NCBI RefSeq assembly: GCF_002019645.1
Contig: NZ_KV917374.1
Span: 5,354,369 to 5,418,368 of the forward strand
Direction of reading: 5' to 3'
DNA length: 64,000 nt
From: Litchfieldia alkalitelluris
Lineage (GTDB): Bacteria; Bacillota; Bacilli; Bacillales; Bacillaceae_L
Below are positions 8,571 through 17,791 of the stretch, one piece after another. Both the position numbers and the translations under genes were made by a program. Numbering within the stretch: position 1 is the stretch's first letter; every line of letters begins with the position of its first letter. Below the pieces are notes generated by a model, which was not told where the DNA came from, searched no databases, and saw only the letters and a list, made by a program, of their open reading frames with translations.

Positions 8571-9674
8571 ATGTATGATTACTTAATCGTTGGTGCTGGC
8601 TTGTATGGATCAGTATTTGCATATGAAGCAAAACAAAGAGGCAAAAAGTGTCTAATTATCGACAAAAGACACCACATTGGTGGAAATATATATACAGAAG
8701 AAATCGAAGGCATTAACGTTCACAAATATGGGGCTCATATTTTTCACACGAACAATAAACGAATTTGGGACTATGTTAATCGTTTTGCTGAGTTTAATCG
8801 ATATACGAATTCACCTGTCGCCAACTACAAAGGGGAATTATATAACCTCCCTTTTAATATGAATACCTTTAATAAATTATGGGGAGTCATCAGTCCCGCT
8901 GAAGCGATGCAGAAAATTGAAGAACAAAGGAATGCAGCTGGTATTACAGATCCTAAGAACTTGGAAGAACAGGCCATCTCACTCGTTGGAACAGACATCT
9001 ATGAAAAACTGATCAAGGGGTATACAGAAAAACAATGGGGGCGACCGGCCAAGGAATTGCCTGCTTTCATTATCAAACGCCTTCCTGTTCGTTTTACATA
9101 TGACAACAACTACTTTAATGATCGCTATCAAGGAATCCCTATAGGTGGTTATACTGGCATTATCGAAAAAATGCTTGAGGATATTGATATTAGATTAAAT
9201 GTTGATTTTTTTGAGGACAGAGATGAACTCACAAAGATTGCGAAAAAGGTAGTTTATACAGGGATGATTGACCAGTATTTTGATTATAAATTTGGCGTTT
9301 TAAAATATCGAAGCTTACAATTCGAAACAAAGGTATTGGATGATACTGACAATCACCAAGGGAATGCAGTTGTTAACTATACGGATCGTGAAACCCCTTA
9401 TACTCGAGTGATTGAGCACAAGCACTTTGAGTTCGGAACACAAGACAAAACAATTATCACCGAGGAGTACCCAAGTGAGTGGGAGCCGGGTGAAGAGCCA
9501 TATTATCCAATTAATGATGATATAAATAACGATATGTTTAAGAAATATAAGGAGCTAGCTGACGGGGAGCCGAATGTTATTTTCGGAGGCAGGCTGGCGA
9601 ACTATAAATACTACGATATGCACCAGGTTATTGGAGCAGCATTAGTTACTGTTGAGAAGGAGTTTGGTGAATGA
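8571..9674 (+). CDS. glf: UDP-galactopyranose mutase
   Basis: A 367-residue FAD-dependent enzyme that interconverts UDP-galactopyranose and UDP-galactofuranose, the donor for galactofuranose in surface glycans. The N-terminal Rossmann motif GAGLYGS is at residues 8-14 and the family signatures HHIGGNIYTEE, YGAHIFHTNN and YTEKQWGRPAKELP follow. A good AAAGGAG ribosome site precedes ATG. Length is typical. No galactofuranosyltransferase lies next to it; the nearest glycosyltransferase is the GT2 at 5305-6321. Family identity is secure. Confidence 0.96.
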   Translation: MYDYLIVGAGLYGSVFAYEAKQRGKKCLIIDKRHHIGGNIYTEEIEGINVHKYGAHIFHTNNKRIWDYVNRFAEFNRYTNSPVANYKGELYNLPFNMNTFNKLWGVISPAEAMQKIEEQRNAAGITDPKNLEEQAISLVGTDIYEKLIKGYTEKQWGRPAKELPAFIIKRLPVRFTYDNNYFNDRYQGIPIGGYTGIIEKMLEDIDIRLNVDFFEDRDELTKIAKKVVYTGMIDQYFDYKFGVLKYRSLQFETKVLDDTDNHQGNAVVNYTDRETPYTRVIEHKHFEFGTQDKTIITEEYPSEWEPGEEPYYPINDDINNDMFKKYKELADGEPNVIFGGRLANYKYYDMHQVIGAALVTVEKEFGE

Positions 9675-9737
9675 TATAGCAAAATAAACGGAGTTTTGTG
9701 ATCTAACAGGTTCGGATTTAGAATACAAACAGTACAC

Positions 9738-9780
9738 CAATTAGCAGTCCTATTCGCAACTGATTAGACTGCTGGTTTGT
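9738..9780 (+). terminator. Possible terminator of glf
   Basis: Inverted repeat AGCAGTC / GACTGCT with a 17-bp loop, followed by GGTTTGT. The loop is long and the T-run short, so this is a weak candidate. A second candidate is GGGGTTCAA / TTGAACCCC at about 9791-9840. Confidence 0.35.
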
Positions 9781-9963
9781 CGGAATATATGGGGTTCAAT
9801 AAACTAAAACGGTAAATCCGCCTCTGAATTTTGAACCCCGTTAATTATGGTGTCATAAGTTTTTGTCTGCGTGAAATTCGCAAGTTAATGGTTATAACAA
9901 TTGGCGTGCGGGTGAGAGGCAGACATTCTTTCTTAACCGTAATTGAGTAACAACTGATAATTT

Positions 9964-10156
9964 AAATAAGCGGAGTTTTTACCGTTAACCTGCAGATTAG
10001 AGCTGGTTCGGGGGATATAAGGGGAGTTTTTACCGTTATGGTAAAGAAAATGGTCCATTTTCATATTTTTCGATTAAATAGGTGGAATCCTTCCCTCTAT
10101 TTTATCGTTTTTTTGTACTTTTTCCTCATTAAGAGGAATTTCTCCCCTTATATTAG
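9964..10156. repeat. Four-palindrome dispersed intergenic element, copy 2
   Basis: Four palindromic units: AATAAGCGGAG-TTTTTACCGTTA, ATAAGGGGAGTTTTTACCGT, AAATAGGTGGAATCCTTCC and TTAAGAGGAATTTCTCCCCT. The order and spacing match the copies at 1602-1790 and 40955-41143. It sits in the 1.2-kb gene-free gap after glf; apart from this element and two terminator-like stems I see no gene in that gap. Confidence 0.75.
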
Positions 10157-10518
10157 TAACTTATTTCCTGGCAATTCATGAAGATTTGGAAATCAGTGAA
10201 CCGTGCTTATTTGAAATAAAAAAATGCTTGGAGCATATGTCTCCACGCATTTTCTGATTTACTTGCCAAATCGCTTCTTAATTTAAGGGTGAATTACTAT
10301 ACAAGCAATGTTAATTCGATTTTGCACTTCAAAACAGATCTCGTTAATTAGGACTCACGTCGTTTTTATGTTTTTGTCAGGAAGTAATAGCTAAAACCAA
10401 TTATTATCTGTTTAGATAATATGTATATTTTGGGGTAGCCGCCTAAAAATAATAGTAAGAGACTGGAGAGAATCCTATGAGATTTCTTTAATTACTGGAT
10501 GTGCTGCAGACCAAGAAG

Positions 10519-10553
10519 ACGGAGCAAAGGCCACTTTGCTCCGTTTCTTTTGT
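10519..10553 (+). terminator. Orphan intrinsic terminator
   Basis: Perfect 11-bp stem ACGGAGCAAAG / CTTTGCTCCGT with a GCCA loop, then TTCTTTTG. No plus-strand gene precedes it for more than 800 bp. About 65 bases upstream is a GGAGAG site followed by a five-codon frame ATG AGA TTT CTT TAA. Confidence 0.7.
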
Positions 10554-10882
10554 ATTGAACTCTAGTAATTATCAAAACCCATTATACCAAAGTCTCTAGG
10601 TCCAAAACAGGCATTAATTTTAGCCCAGCTTACATCCCCTTCCTCCCCTTTTTAGAGATTTGAACCGCCTTCTCTTGTTCTATCTGTCGAGCCCAATTGA
10701 CTCTCGCTAAAACCAAAAGCTATAACAAGCTATGAATTCTAAGTTCTACCCTATACCGTTGGAAACATGTTACAGTTAATTTACATCAAATATAGAATTG
10801 CTACATAAAGAAGAATGACTAATTGTTTCGTAGTAAAGGGTAGGGTTTTATCAAAAATTTTAGCGAGAAAGAAGGAATTCAA

Positions 10883-11986
10883 ATGACAAAGACAATGATT
10901 AAAGCACCATTTAGAGCTGATCATGTGGGAAGCTTACTTCGTCCTCAATCAATTCATGATGCTAGGAAGAAATTTGCAGAAGGTAGCATTACAGCTGATC
11001 AATTACGTGCAGTGGAGACAGAAGAAATTAAACGAATTGTAGACAAACAAATTGAGGTTGGTCTTCAAGCGGTAACAGATGGAGAGTTCCGTCGTAGATT
11101 TTGGCATACTGATTTCATGGAACATTTAAACGGTGTAGAGGGTTACGTGCCAGACCATGGTTATAAATTCAATGGCATCGAAACTGAAGCTTATAATGTA
11201 CGTGTCATTGGTAAAGTTTCTTTTAATCACGACCACCCTCACGTTAAAGATTTCATTGAATTTAACGAGATTGTTGGTGACCGTGCAGTTGCAAAAATGA
11301 CAATTCCAAGTCCAAACCAATTTTTTAATGCTGGCATTCGAAATGAAGAGATTTATCCAAATATTGAAGATTTCGCTCAAGATGTAATTCAAGCCTATCG
11401 CGATGCAATTCATGCATTTTATCAGGCAGGCTGCCGTTATTTACAGTTAGATGATGTATATATTGCAGGGCTTTGCGCTCCAGAACTCCCATTTGCCAAT
11501 AGTGAATTAGAAAGAAAGCAGTTAATCGATCTTGCACTGGATGTTGTAAACAGAGTGCTTGAAGGAAAACCAGAAGACTTAATTGTGACGACACACCTGT
11601 GCCGTGGAAACTATCAATCTGCTTGGGCATTCGAAGGTCCCTATGACAAAATCGCACCTAGTTTCTTTGCTAAAGAAAAAGTGGATGGCTTCTTTTTAGA
11701 ATATGATGACGAACGTTCTGGTGATTTCAAGCCTCTTGAGCATGTCCCAAATGGCGGAGCGCAAGTAGTAGTAGGCGTGTTCACCTCTAAAAACGGGGAA
11801 TTAGAAGATAAAGAAGCAATCAAGGCTCGTGTACAAGAAGCAGCTAACTATGTTCCACTTGAACAAATTTGTATTAGCCCACAATGTGGATTTGCTTCCA
11901 CTCACCACGGCAATAAATTAACTGAAGAGCAGCAATGGGAGAAGTTAAAATATATAGCTGATGTTGCAAAGGAAATTTGGGGATAA
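10883..11986 (+). CDS. MetE-like cobalamin-independent methionine synthase (YxjG/YxjH type)
   Basis: A 367-residue protein made only of the C-terminal catalytic barrel of MetE, as in B. subtilis YxjG/YxjH. It is expected to transfer a methyl group to homocysteine or a related thiol. Probable zinc ligands are His238 and Cys240 (TTHLCRGN), Glu273 (FLEYDD) and Cys335 (SPQCGF); the last two are spaced as in MetE. DHVGSLLRP near the N-terminus is also a family signature. It is monocistronic, with a good GAAGGAA site. I see no S-box or T-box features in its 250-bp leader. The methyl donor in this short family is not settled. Confidence 0.9.
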   Translation: MTKTMIKAPFRADHVGSLLRPQSIHDARKKFAEGSITADQLRAVETEEIKRIVDKQIEVGLQAVTDGEFRRRFWHTDFMEHLNGVEGYVPDHGYKFNGIETEAYNVRVIGKVSFNHDHPHVKDFIEFNEIVGDRAVAKMTIPSPNQFFNAGIRNEEIYPNIEDFAQDVIQAYRDAIHAFYQAGCRYLQLDDVYIAGLCAPELPFANSELERKQLIDLALDVVNRVLEGKPEDLIVTTHLCRGNYQSAWAFEGPYDKIAPSFFAKEKVDGFFLEYDDERSGDFKPLEHVPNGGAQVVVGVFTSKNGELEDKEAIKARVQEAANYVPLEQICISPQCGFASTHHGNKLTEEQQWEKLKYIADVAKEIWG

Positions 11987-11998
11987 AAATAGAGATTA

Positions 11999-12041
11999 AT
12001 AAAACATGGGTGAAGCTTTGCTACACCCATGTTTTTTACTG
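11999..12041. terminator. Bidirectional terminator
   Basis: Stem AACATGGGTG / CACCCATGTT with an 11-bp loop, followed by TTTTTTA on the plus strand and by TTTTATT on the minus strand. It can end both the MetE-like gene and the convergent GH88 operon. Confidence 0.85.
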
Positions 12042-12121
12042 ATCAAACTTTAGTCTATTTTATCAATTTAGATTATCTGACAGTGTGCGTTTTTTATCCA
12101 TAGATTTGGAAAAGAAACACC

Positions 12122-13273
12122 CTAAAATGCATGGTCTATTAGGAATTCCTGCCCCGACCAAGCCCTCTTTGATGTCCACTCCATTGATGGATCACTCCAA
12201 AATGAATCAGAACTCGGTAACCCCAACGGTAAAAAGGCTGCTGTACATAAATACAAACTACCTGTCGAAATATAAAATTCACCGATACCTGGTTGATGTC
12301 CACAAAAGCCGACCGTGAGCCATCCCGATTCCATAAATGTGCCCGGAGCCGACAGCGTCTTCTTTATCACTTCAGTTAACGCACTCCTGACCTGAGCAGG
12401 AGGAAGTTCTGATGGCAAGTCTTTTCGAAGTGCATGTTGAGCTAATGACTGAAAAACACCAAAACGATAAGCAAGAGACCTTCCGACAGGCGGAAAAGTT
12501 CCCTCAGGTGAAATCGTTCGCTCCTGAATGACAGCATATCTCTGAGATCTCTTTACGATTGCTTCTTTAAATACTGCCCACTCTCTGTATTCATCTCCTA
12601 CGATTTCAATTAAATCCACTAACATCGGGTGAATGACAAAGCTGTTGTAGTAATCATGATGATATTCTTGACCATCACTATACATCCCGTCTCCTAGGTA
12701 CCATTGATCAAACTGTTTGATTGCGTAATCGACTCGCATTGGATCCCAACTTTTATCTCCCACTTTGTATAAAAACGCCTCAATGATTGCCGAGAACAAT
12801 AACCAATTTGAAAAAAAGGGCTTTCTTGTTCGCGTAAGTTTTACCGCTTCAATTACATTTTGTTTTACTCGATCATCAAGCTTTTCCCACAACTCGTTTG
12901 GCGCTCTCAAGATTGCATGAGCAAGAAAAGCAGTATCAACAATAGGTTGAAAATCATCCGAAAAATTCATATAATCGGGTGATTTTGGGTCTGTACCTGC
13001 ATCAATCGCTTCTCTGGAAAGCTCTGCATACTTCAAACGTAGATTTTCCTCTTCTTCAACTTCACTTGTATTTTCTAACCAGGGAGCCATTCCTACTAAT
13101 AAGCGAGACAGTGCTTCTAGATGTGAAAATTTTTCACGTACCGTTCCTTCATGCATCTCTATTGGCATTTCCTGTTTTAATGTTCTATCTTTTAAATGAT
13201 GAAGAACAGGATTTGCTATTTTTAGCATCGAATCAAGCCAAAACTTTCGGTCTGTATTTTGTAGTACTAACAT
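12122..13273 (-). CDS. DUF2264 domain-containing protein
   Basis: A 383-residue protein that I place in the DUF2264 family from motifs such as GMAPWLE, NWLLFSAIIEAFLY and FDQWYLGDGMYSDGQEYHHD. The family is predicted to adopt an (alpha/alpha) toroid like polysaccharide lyases and unsaturated-uronide hydrolases. This member is shorter than many, lacking the extra C-terminal half. It is the last gene of the GH88 operon, with 21 bp between it and the upstream isomerase gene. No secretion signal is visible. A role in processing the same uronate oligosaccharide is inferred from context only. Confidence 0.8.
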   Translation of the reverse strand: MLVLQNTDRKFWLDSMLKIANPVLHHLKDRTLKQEMPIEMHEGTVREKFSHLEALSRLLVGMAPWLENTSEVEEEENLRLKYAELSREAIDAGTDPKSPDYMNFSDDFQPIVDTAFLAHAILRAPNELWEKLDDRVKQNVIEAVKLTRTRKPFFSNWLLFSAIIEAFLYKVGDKSWDPMRVDYAIKQFDQWYLGDGMYSDGQEYHHDYYNSFVIHPMLVDLIEIVGDEYREWAVFKEAIVKRSQRYAVIQERTISPEGTFPPVGRSLAYRFGVFQSLAQHALRKDLPSELPPAQVRSALTEVIKKTLSAPGTFMESGWLTVGFCGHQPGIGEFYISTGSLYLCTAAFLPLGLPSSDSFWSDPSMEWTSKRAWSGQEFLIDHAF

Positions 13274-13294
13274 CTTATCCCCCCTTTAGACTAA

Positions 13295-14164
13295 TTACTG
13301 TCCACTCTCAATCTCAGAAAGTAATCTTTTAACAGTCTCAATATTGTGCTTCAATGATTCTTTTGTACCGAATGAACGACTAAAATCCTCCATTCCAACA
13401 TATCCATCGTAACCAACTGCTCTTAAGTCACGAAATACTTGCTTCCAATCTACTACGCCTTTTTCTAGTTGTGCCCACTCGACAAACCAATCCACGGTTC
13501 CATCCTCATGCTCATGTTTCTTTTGCCAGAATGCATTTTTCACATGAACATGTGCAAGGTAATCACCTAACAATTCTAATCCCATACGATAATTCTCATA
13601 ACCTTCATGAACCATATTGCCTGGATCATATAGCACACCTATATGATCTGGGTCAAATTGACTAACTAACCGATAAGCTAAACTAGCACTAGGCGCAATA
13701 GTTACATGATGTGTTTCAACTAGGCCCTTAATTTTGTATTGCTTACACATCTGCTCTACTTCTTTTAGATACGTAACGCCTTTTCTAAAAAGGTCATTAT
13801 AATTTTGCATACGTTCATAGATGGGAACTCCTAGACGAATTGTGGAAGCACCAAATTTCTGGGCAACCTGTAGTACATGTTCTGTTGCAACTATGTCTCC
13901 AGCCTGTAAATAGGGAGTAACACTCACAACTTCAATGTTGTTTTTTGCTGCCTTCACTCGTAAATCTTCAATCTCTTGATTTGTGATTTCAGGCAATATC
14001 GTACATAAGTTATTACCCCAAAAACTATATTGCTCTTTTCTCAATTCACCAGGTATTTGTTTAAATCTCCATTCGACTCCATCATAATCTGTTTCCTTAA
14101 GATAGTCTAGAAGCTGTTCAGGAGTTGTATCCGGTGTCATTACTGAAAACACTGAGAATTTCAT
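13295..14164 (-). CDS. Sugar phosphate isomerase/epimerase (TIM barrel)
   Basis: A 289-residue xylose-isomerase-like TIM barrel (AP endonuclease 2 superfamily). Visible metal-site motifs are GLVETHHV (Glu), GVLYDPGNM (Asp), HVHVKNAFW (His) and YVGMEDFS (Glu). ATG 14164 is chosen because AGGAGGT is 8 bases upstream; GTG 14170 would be too close. It is the fourth gene of the GH88 operon and may isomerise a keto- or dehydro-sugar made by the two neighbouring dehydrogenases. The actual substrate is unknown. Confidence 0.87.
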   Translation of the reverse strand: MKFSVFSVMTPDTTPEQLLDYLKETDYDGVEWRFKQIPGELRKEQYSFWGNNLCTILPEITNQEIEDLRVKAAKNNIEVVSVTPYLQAGDIVATEHVLQVAQKFGASTIRLGVPIYERMQNYNDLFRKGVTYLKEVEQMCKQYKIKGLVETHHVTIAPSASLAYRLVSQFDPDHIGVLYDPGNMVHEGYENYRMGLELLGDYLAHVHVKNAFWQKKHEHEDGTVDWFVEWAQLEKGVVDWKQVFRDLRAVGYDGYVGMEDFSRSFGTKESLKHNIETVKRLLSEIESGQ

Positions 14165-14184
14165 AATCACTTACCTCCTTCCTT

Positions 14185-15282
14185 TTATTGATTAAAAACT
14201 TTAGTATACTCATCAATTCGTATCGCTTGTTTTTGAGCAAGCAGACATAATTCTGCTGCTTTAAATGCATGCTCTTGAGTCATCGCATTTTCCGTCCGAT
14301 TGATGCAATCTAATATGAATTCCCCAAAAAATGGATACCCTACCTGACCACTTAAACTAAAATGTTTTTCACCCTCGGCATTAACCAAATAAAGGTGGTC
14401 CCCGCTATTTTCTCTGGCCACATCAATATATTTTCGGATTTCAATATATCCTTCAGTTCCTACAACAAATGTTCTCCCATCACCCCATGTACCCAAGCCA
14501 TCAGGTGTAAACCAATCTACTCGGAAATAGTGAGTTGATCCATTTTCTCCAACAAGGGTTGCATCCCCGAAATCTTCTAATTCAGGATAATTAGGATTAT
14601 TATAGTTAGCTACTTTACTAGATAACACCTTTGCCTCTTTGTTTTTCGTAAAATATAAAAACTGTTCAATTTGGTGACTGCCTATATCACATAAAATACC
14701 GCCATAGTACTTCTCCTGAAAAAACCAGTCTGGTCTGGAAGGAGCATTTAAGCGATGTGGACCAAAGCCAGTTACTTGTATCACTTTCCCTATTGCACCT
14801 TCATCGATTAATTGCCCAGCAAACACAGCGCTTTCAACATGTAGCCGTTCACTATAATACACCATGTACTTCATTCCAGTTTCTTTTATCTTCTGCTTTG
14901 CCAGACGTAATTGCTCTAGTGTTGTAAACGGGGCTTTGTCGGTGAAGTAATCTTTTCCGTGATCCATTACCCTAAGACCTAATTCACAACGCTTGGAGGG
15001 AATGGCAGCTGCTGCAACTAATTCAACCTTAGAATCATCAAGGATTTCCTGCTCAGATGATGCGACTTTCACCTGTGGAAATGTTTGTTGGAAAGCTTCT
15101 ACCTTTTTAGGATCTTGATCAAACACCCACTTTAGACTAGCACCCGCTTCAATTAAGCCATTACACATACCATAAATATGTCCGTGATCCAATGCCATTG
15201 CAGCAAAGCTAAATTCCCCTTCTTTAACAACCCTATTAATCTTTCCTTTAGGAGCGTAGTTCATGCCATCTTGTCTACTCAT
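14185..15282 (-). CDS. Gfo/Idh/MocA-family oxidoreductase (first of two)
   Basis: A 365-residue NAD(P)-dependent sugar dehydrogenase of the Gfo/Idh/MocA family. It has an N-terminal Rossmann half, DKAPFTT in place of the usual EKP lysine motif, and a C-terminal alpha/beta half with GGILCDIGSHQIEQFLYF carrying the Asp and His expected at the active site. The N-terminus is about 25 residues longer than the family norm. It is third in the GH88 operon, 18 bp after the next dehydrogenase. It is divergent from that neighbour, so the pair probably acts on different steps. Confidence 0.88.
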   Translation of the reverse strand: MSRQDGMNYAPKGKINRVVKEGEFSFAAMALDHGHIYGMCNGLIEAGASLKWVFDQDPKKVEAFQQTFPQVKVASSEQEILDDSKVELVAAAAIPSKRCELGLRVMDHGKDYFTDKAPFTTLEQLRLAKQKIKETGMKYMVYYSERLHVESAVFAGQLIDEGAIGKVIQVTGFGPHRLNAPSRPDWFFQEKYYGGILCDIGSHQIEQFLYFTKNKEAKVLSSKVANYNNPNYPELEDFGDATLVGENGSTHYFRVDWFTPDGLGTWGDGRTFVVGTEGYIEIRKYIDVARENSGDHLYLVNAEGEKHFSLSGQVGYPFFGEFILDCINRTENAMTQEHAFKAAELCLLAQKQAIRIDEYTKVFNQ

Positions 15283-15300
15283 TTTGATAACCCCTCACTT

Positions 15301-16461
15301 CTAATAGGTTCCTTCCAAATCTAATGAGATACTTTTAGCTTCTTTTTTCACAGTAGAATTCGCGATCTTTTCTTGCAAATACTTGTAGTACAACTCTTCA
15401 TCAAGTGGAAATTCCACCCAATTATCTATCCAAGTTGAAAGTTGCATGGCGTTTGATAACGATAACCCTTTAATCCCTTCTTCACCTGGTGCTAAAAGCG
15501 GCGTATCTTTTAAAATAGCATCTACAAAGTTTTGCGTAATGCCAGCATGAGCTGTTTCATGTCCAATAATAGGTACTTCCACTTTCCAGCATTCGGGCTC
15601 TCCGAATCCGCCCTTATATTCACGGTTAAATTCTGACTCTGACACACGGAGTCTCCAAAAGTCTAACTTGTCATTTTCTACGACCACTTTTCCGTGGTCA
15701 CCCGTTATTTCTAAGCGATTTGTTCCCGGTGATTCTCCAGTAGTCGTAATAAATACACCAGTTGCACCGTTATCATACTCTGCATATGCAGTCACGTCAT
15801 CTTCAACTTCAATATTACGATATTTGCCAAATTGACAAAATGCTCGCATCCGTGTTGGCATCATTCCAGTCAGCCACTGCCATAAATCTAGTTGATGTGG
15901 ACACTGGTTAATTAACACCCCGCCACCTTCTCCAGCCCAGGTTGCACGCCATCCGCCTGAATCATAGTAACTTTGAGAGCGATACCAATTAGTAATAATC
16001 CAGTTAATTCTACGGATTTCGCCTAATTCTCCAGTCTGGATAAGACTACGTAATTTTTGATAAAGCGGATTTGTACGTTGGTTATACATCATTGAAAATA
16101 CCTTACCACTCTTCTCGGCCGCTTCATTCATTTTTCTCGCTTGTTTTGTATACACACTAACAGGCTTTTCGCAAAGGACATGAAAGCCAAGTTCAAATGC
16201 TTTTATAACTAAGTAAGAATGTTCGTAGTGTGGTGTCGCTACTAAAACGGCATCAATTAGCCCGGATTCAAAAAATGCATTCTCATCGTTGAACACTTCA
16301 ATATCATGATTTAAGATCGACTTTAATTCGTTACTACGCTGCTCATTCTTTTCTAAAATAGCTGTTAAAACCGCTCCCTCTATGACTCCTTTTTGCAAGT
16401 ACATTGCATGTTGCGTCCCCATATTACCGCCACCAATTATTCCTAACCTTACGTGATTCAT
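15301..16461 (-). CDS. Gfo/Idh/MocA-family oxidoreductase (second of two)
   Basis: A 386-residue NAD(P)-dependent dehydrogenase. The Rossmann motif GIIGGGNMG starts at residue 7, the conserved lysine is in LCEKPVSV, and the catalytic block GGGVLINQCPHQLDLWQWL is present. A good AAAGGGG ribosome site precedes ATG. It is second in the GH88 operon. Pairs of these enzymes next to uronide hydrolases suggest oxidation and reduction of the released sugar, for example inversion through a keto intermediate; this is inference. Confidence 0.9.
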   Translation of the reverse strand: MNHVRLGIIGGGNMGTQHAMYLQKGVIEGAVLTAILEKNEQRSNELKSILNHDIEVFNDENAFFESGLIDAVLVATPHYEHSYLVIKAFELGFHVLCEKPVSVYTKQARKMNEAAEKSGKVFSMMYNQRTNPLYQKLRSLIQTGELGEIRRINWIITNWYRSQSYYDSGGWRATWAGEGGGVLINQCPHQLDLWQWLTGMMPTRMRAFCQFGKYRNIEVEDDVTAYAEYDNGATGVFITTTGESPGTNRLEITGDHGKVVVENDKLDFWRLRVSESEFNREYKGGFGEPECWKVEVPIIGHETAHAGITQNFVDAILKDTPLLAPGEEGIKGLSLSNAMQLSTWIDNWVEFPLDEELYYKYLQEKIANSTVKKEAKSISLDLEGTY

Positions 16462-16570
16462 GGGATTAACACCCCTTTAAATGATTATTTATGTATCTCG
16501 CTTTTAAACAGTAAAATACTAGGCTTTTCTGTAATATTAGTGATGTTATTTTTAGAATCGCATTCTACCA

Positions 16571-17683
16571 TTAAAAAATACGTCGTTCCCACCCATTTAG
16601 CTTAGCTATCGCTTCAATATAATAATAATCACCATAGATAAGTGAAACATTAATATTTTCATTAGCCGGCTTATGTCCTGTTCCTCCGACAAGAATTCCA
16701 TGATGTTCTGGCTGATCCCAAGTCGCATAATTCTCAGTTAAAGAAGCTAGTATATTTGTTGCAGCATCTGCATATAGTCGTTTTTCATTACTCGGTACCG
16801 AGTCAGCAATTTCTAGTAACCCAGAAGCGGCAATTGCTGCTGCAGAACTATCTCTAGGCTCACCTTTAACTGAATTTACACGAAAATCCCAATAAGGTAC
16901 ATGATCTTCTGGAAGACCTGCAATAAAATGATGTGCGACCCGCTTGGCTGCATTTAAATAACGAATATCTCCTGTATGTCGGTAAGTATTAGCAAATCCA
17001 TAAACTGCCCATGCATTTCCTCTACTCCAAGCAGAATCAGGTGCGTTCCCTTGACCACCAATCGATTCAATAAACTCACCTGTCTCAGGATCGAATGATA
17101 AAATATGACAAGTTGTTCCATCCTCTCGAACCCCATATTTTAATACAGTGTCCGCATGTAGGGTAGCAATCTGTTTATATCTAGGATCTCCAGTTACACG
17201 ACTTGCCCAGAATAATAGAGAAAGATTCATCATACAATCAATAATCGCCCAACCGAGTTTATCTCCGTTCCAGGCACGGATAAATTTCCCAACTGGGTTA
17301 AAACGTCCTGCTAAATAATTCGCAGCTTGCAGCCCTATTCCAAAGCTACTCTCGTTTTCTAGAATTTCATGTTTAATCACAGCTGTTAGTAAAAATTGAA
17401 ACCCTACATCATGATCCAATCCACTTGGGTGCTCAGAAAGACATACTTGTAGCTTTTCATCCCAATCCATTGCAGCATCCTTAAACTTCTCATTTCCAGT
17501 CATATCATGCATCACCCACAACGAACCTGGCCAGAAGCCAGATGTCCACCAAGAATGTCGCATATCATCATACACTCCATCAGCTCGCGCTACGTGTGGT
17601 GATTTATCGCCTATTTGCTCTACCATACGCTCAACTTTTTCTTCAAGCATTTTTAATATCTCTTGTTGATTTAACTTGTACAT
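16571..17683 (-). CDS. GH88 unsaturated glucuronyl hydrolase
   Basis: A 370-residue (alpha/alpha)6 enzyme that hydrates the 4,5-double bond of unsaturated uronic acids left at the ends of oligosaccharides by polysaccharide lyases. Asp92 (LDHDVGFQF) and Asp149 (AIIDCMMNLSLL) match the catalytic pair known in Bacillus sp. GL1 UGL (Asp88, Asp149). Other GH88 signatures are SAWSRGNAWAVYGF and PRDSSAAAIAASGLLE. No signal peptide is seen, so it acts on imported oligosaccharides. It is first in the operon, with a GGAGGG ribosome site, and is divergent from an AraC regulator. GH88 is preferred over GH105 by these motifs. No lyase or transporter gene lies nearby. Confidence 0.92.
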   Translation of the reverse strand: MYKLNQQEILKMLEEKVERMVEQIGDKSPHVARADGVYDDMRHSWWTSGFWPGSLWVMHDMTGNEKFKDAAMDWDEKLQVCLSEHPSGLDHDVGFQFLLTAVIKHEILENESSFGIGLQAANYLAGRFNPVGKFIRAWNGDKLGWAIIDCMMNLSLLFWASRVTGDPRYKQIATLHADTVLKYGVREDGTTCHILSFDPETGEFIESIGGQGNAPDSAWSRGNAWAVYGFANTYRHTGDIRYLNAAKRVAHHFIAGLPEDHVPYWDFRVNSVKGEPRDSSAAAIAASGLLEIADSVPSNEKRLYADAATNILASLTENYATWDQPEHHGILVGGTGHKPANENINVSLIYGDYYYIEAIAKLNGWERRIF

Positions 17684-17791
17684 GATTTCCCTCCTACTTA
17701 GTTACTAAATAAAGTATAACTTCGGCCATAGATTAAAAGTTGTTGTATAATAACTAATAATATGGTTCTGTTGTTCTGTTAGGAGGCTACT
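17684..17791. promoter_or_regulatory. Divergent promoter region, GH88 operon / AraC regulator
   Basis: This 108-bp gap separates two divergent starts. On the minus strand TATACT lies near 17714-17719, with no good -35 hexamer at the right distance, as expected for a promoter needing an AraC-type activator. The plus strand has TTGTATAATAAC close to the regulator gene. Confidence 0.5.

Noticed and set aside
10600-10882. S-box or T-box leader before the MetE-like gene
   Set aside because: I looked for the conserved S-box and T-box segments and a leader terminator, and found none.
12085-12318. 77-codon plus-strand frame
   Set aside because: Antisense to the end of the DUF2264 gene, without a ribosome site.
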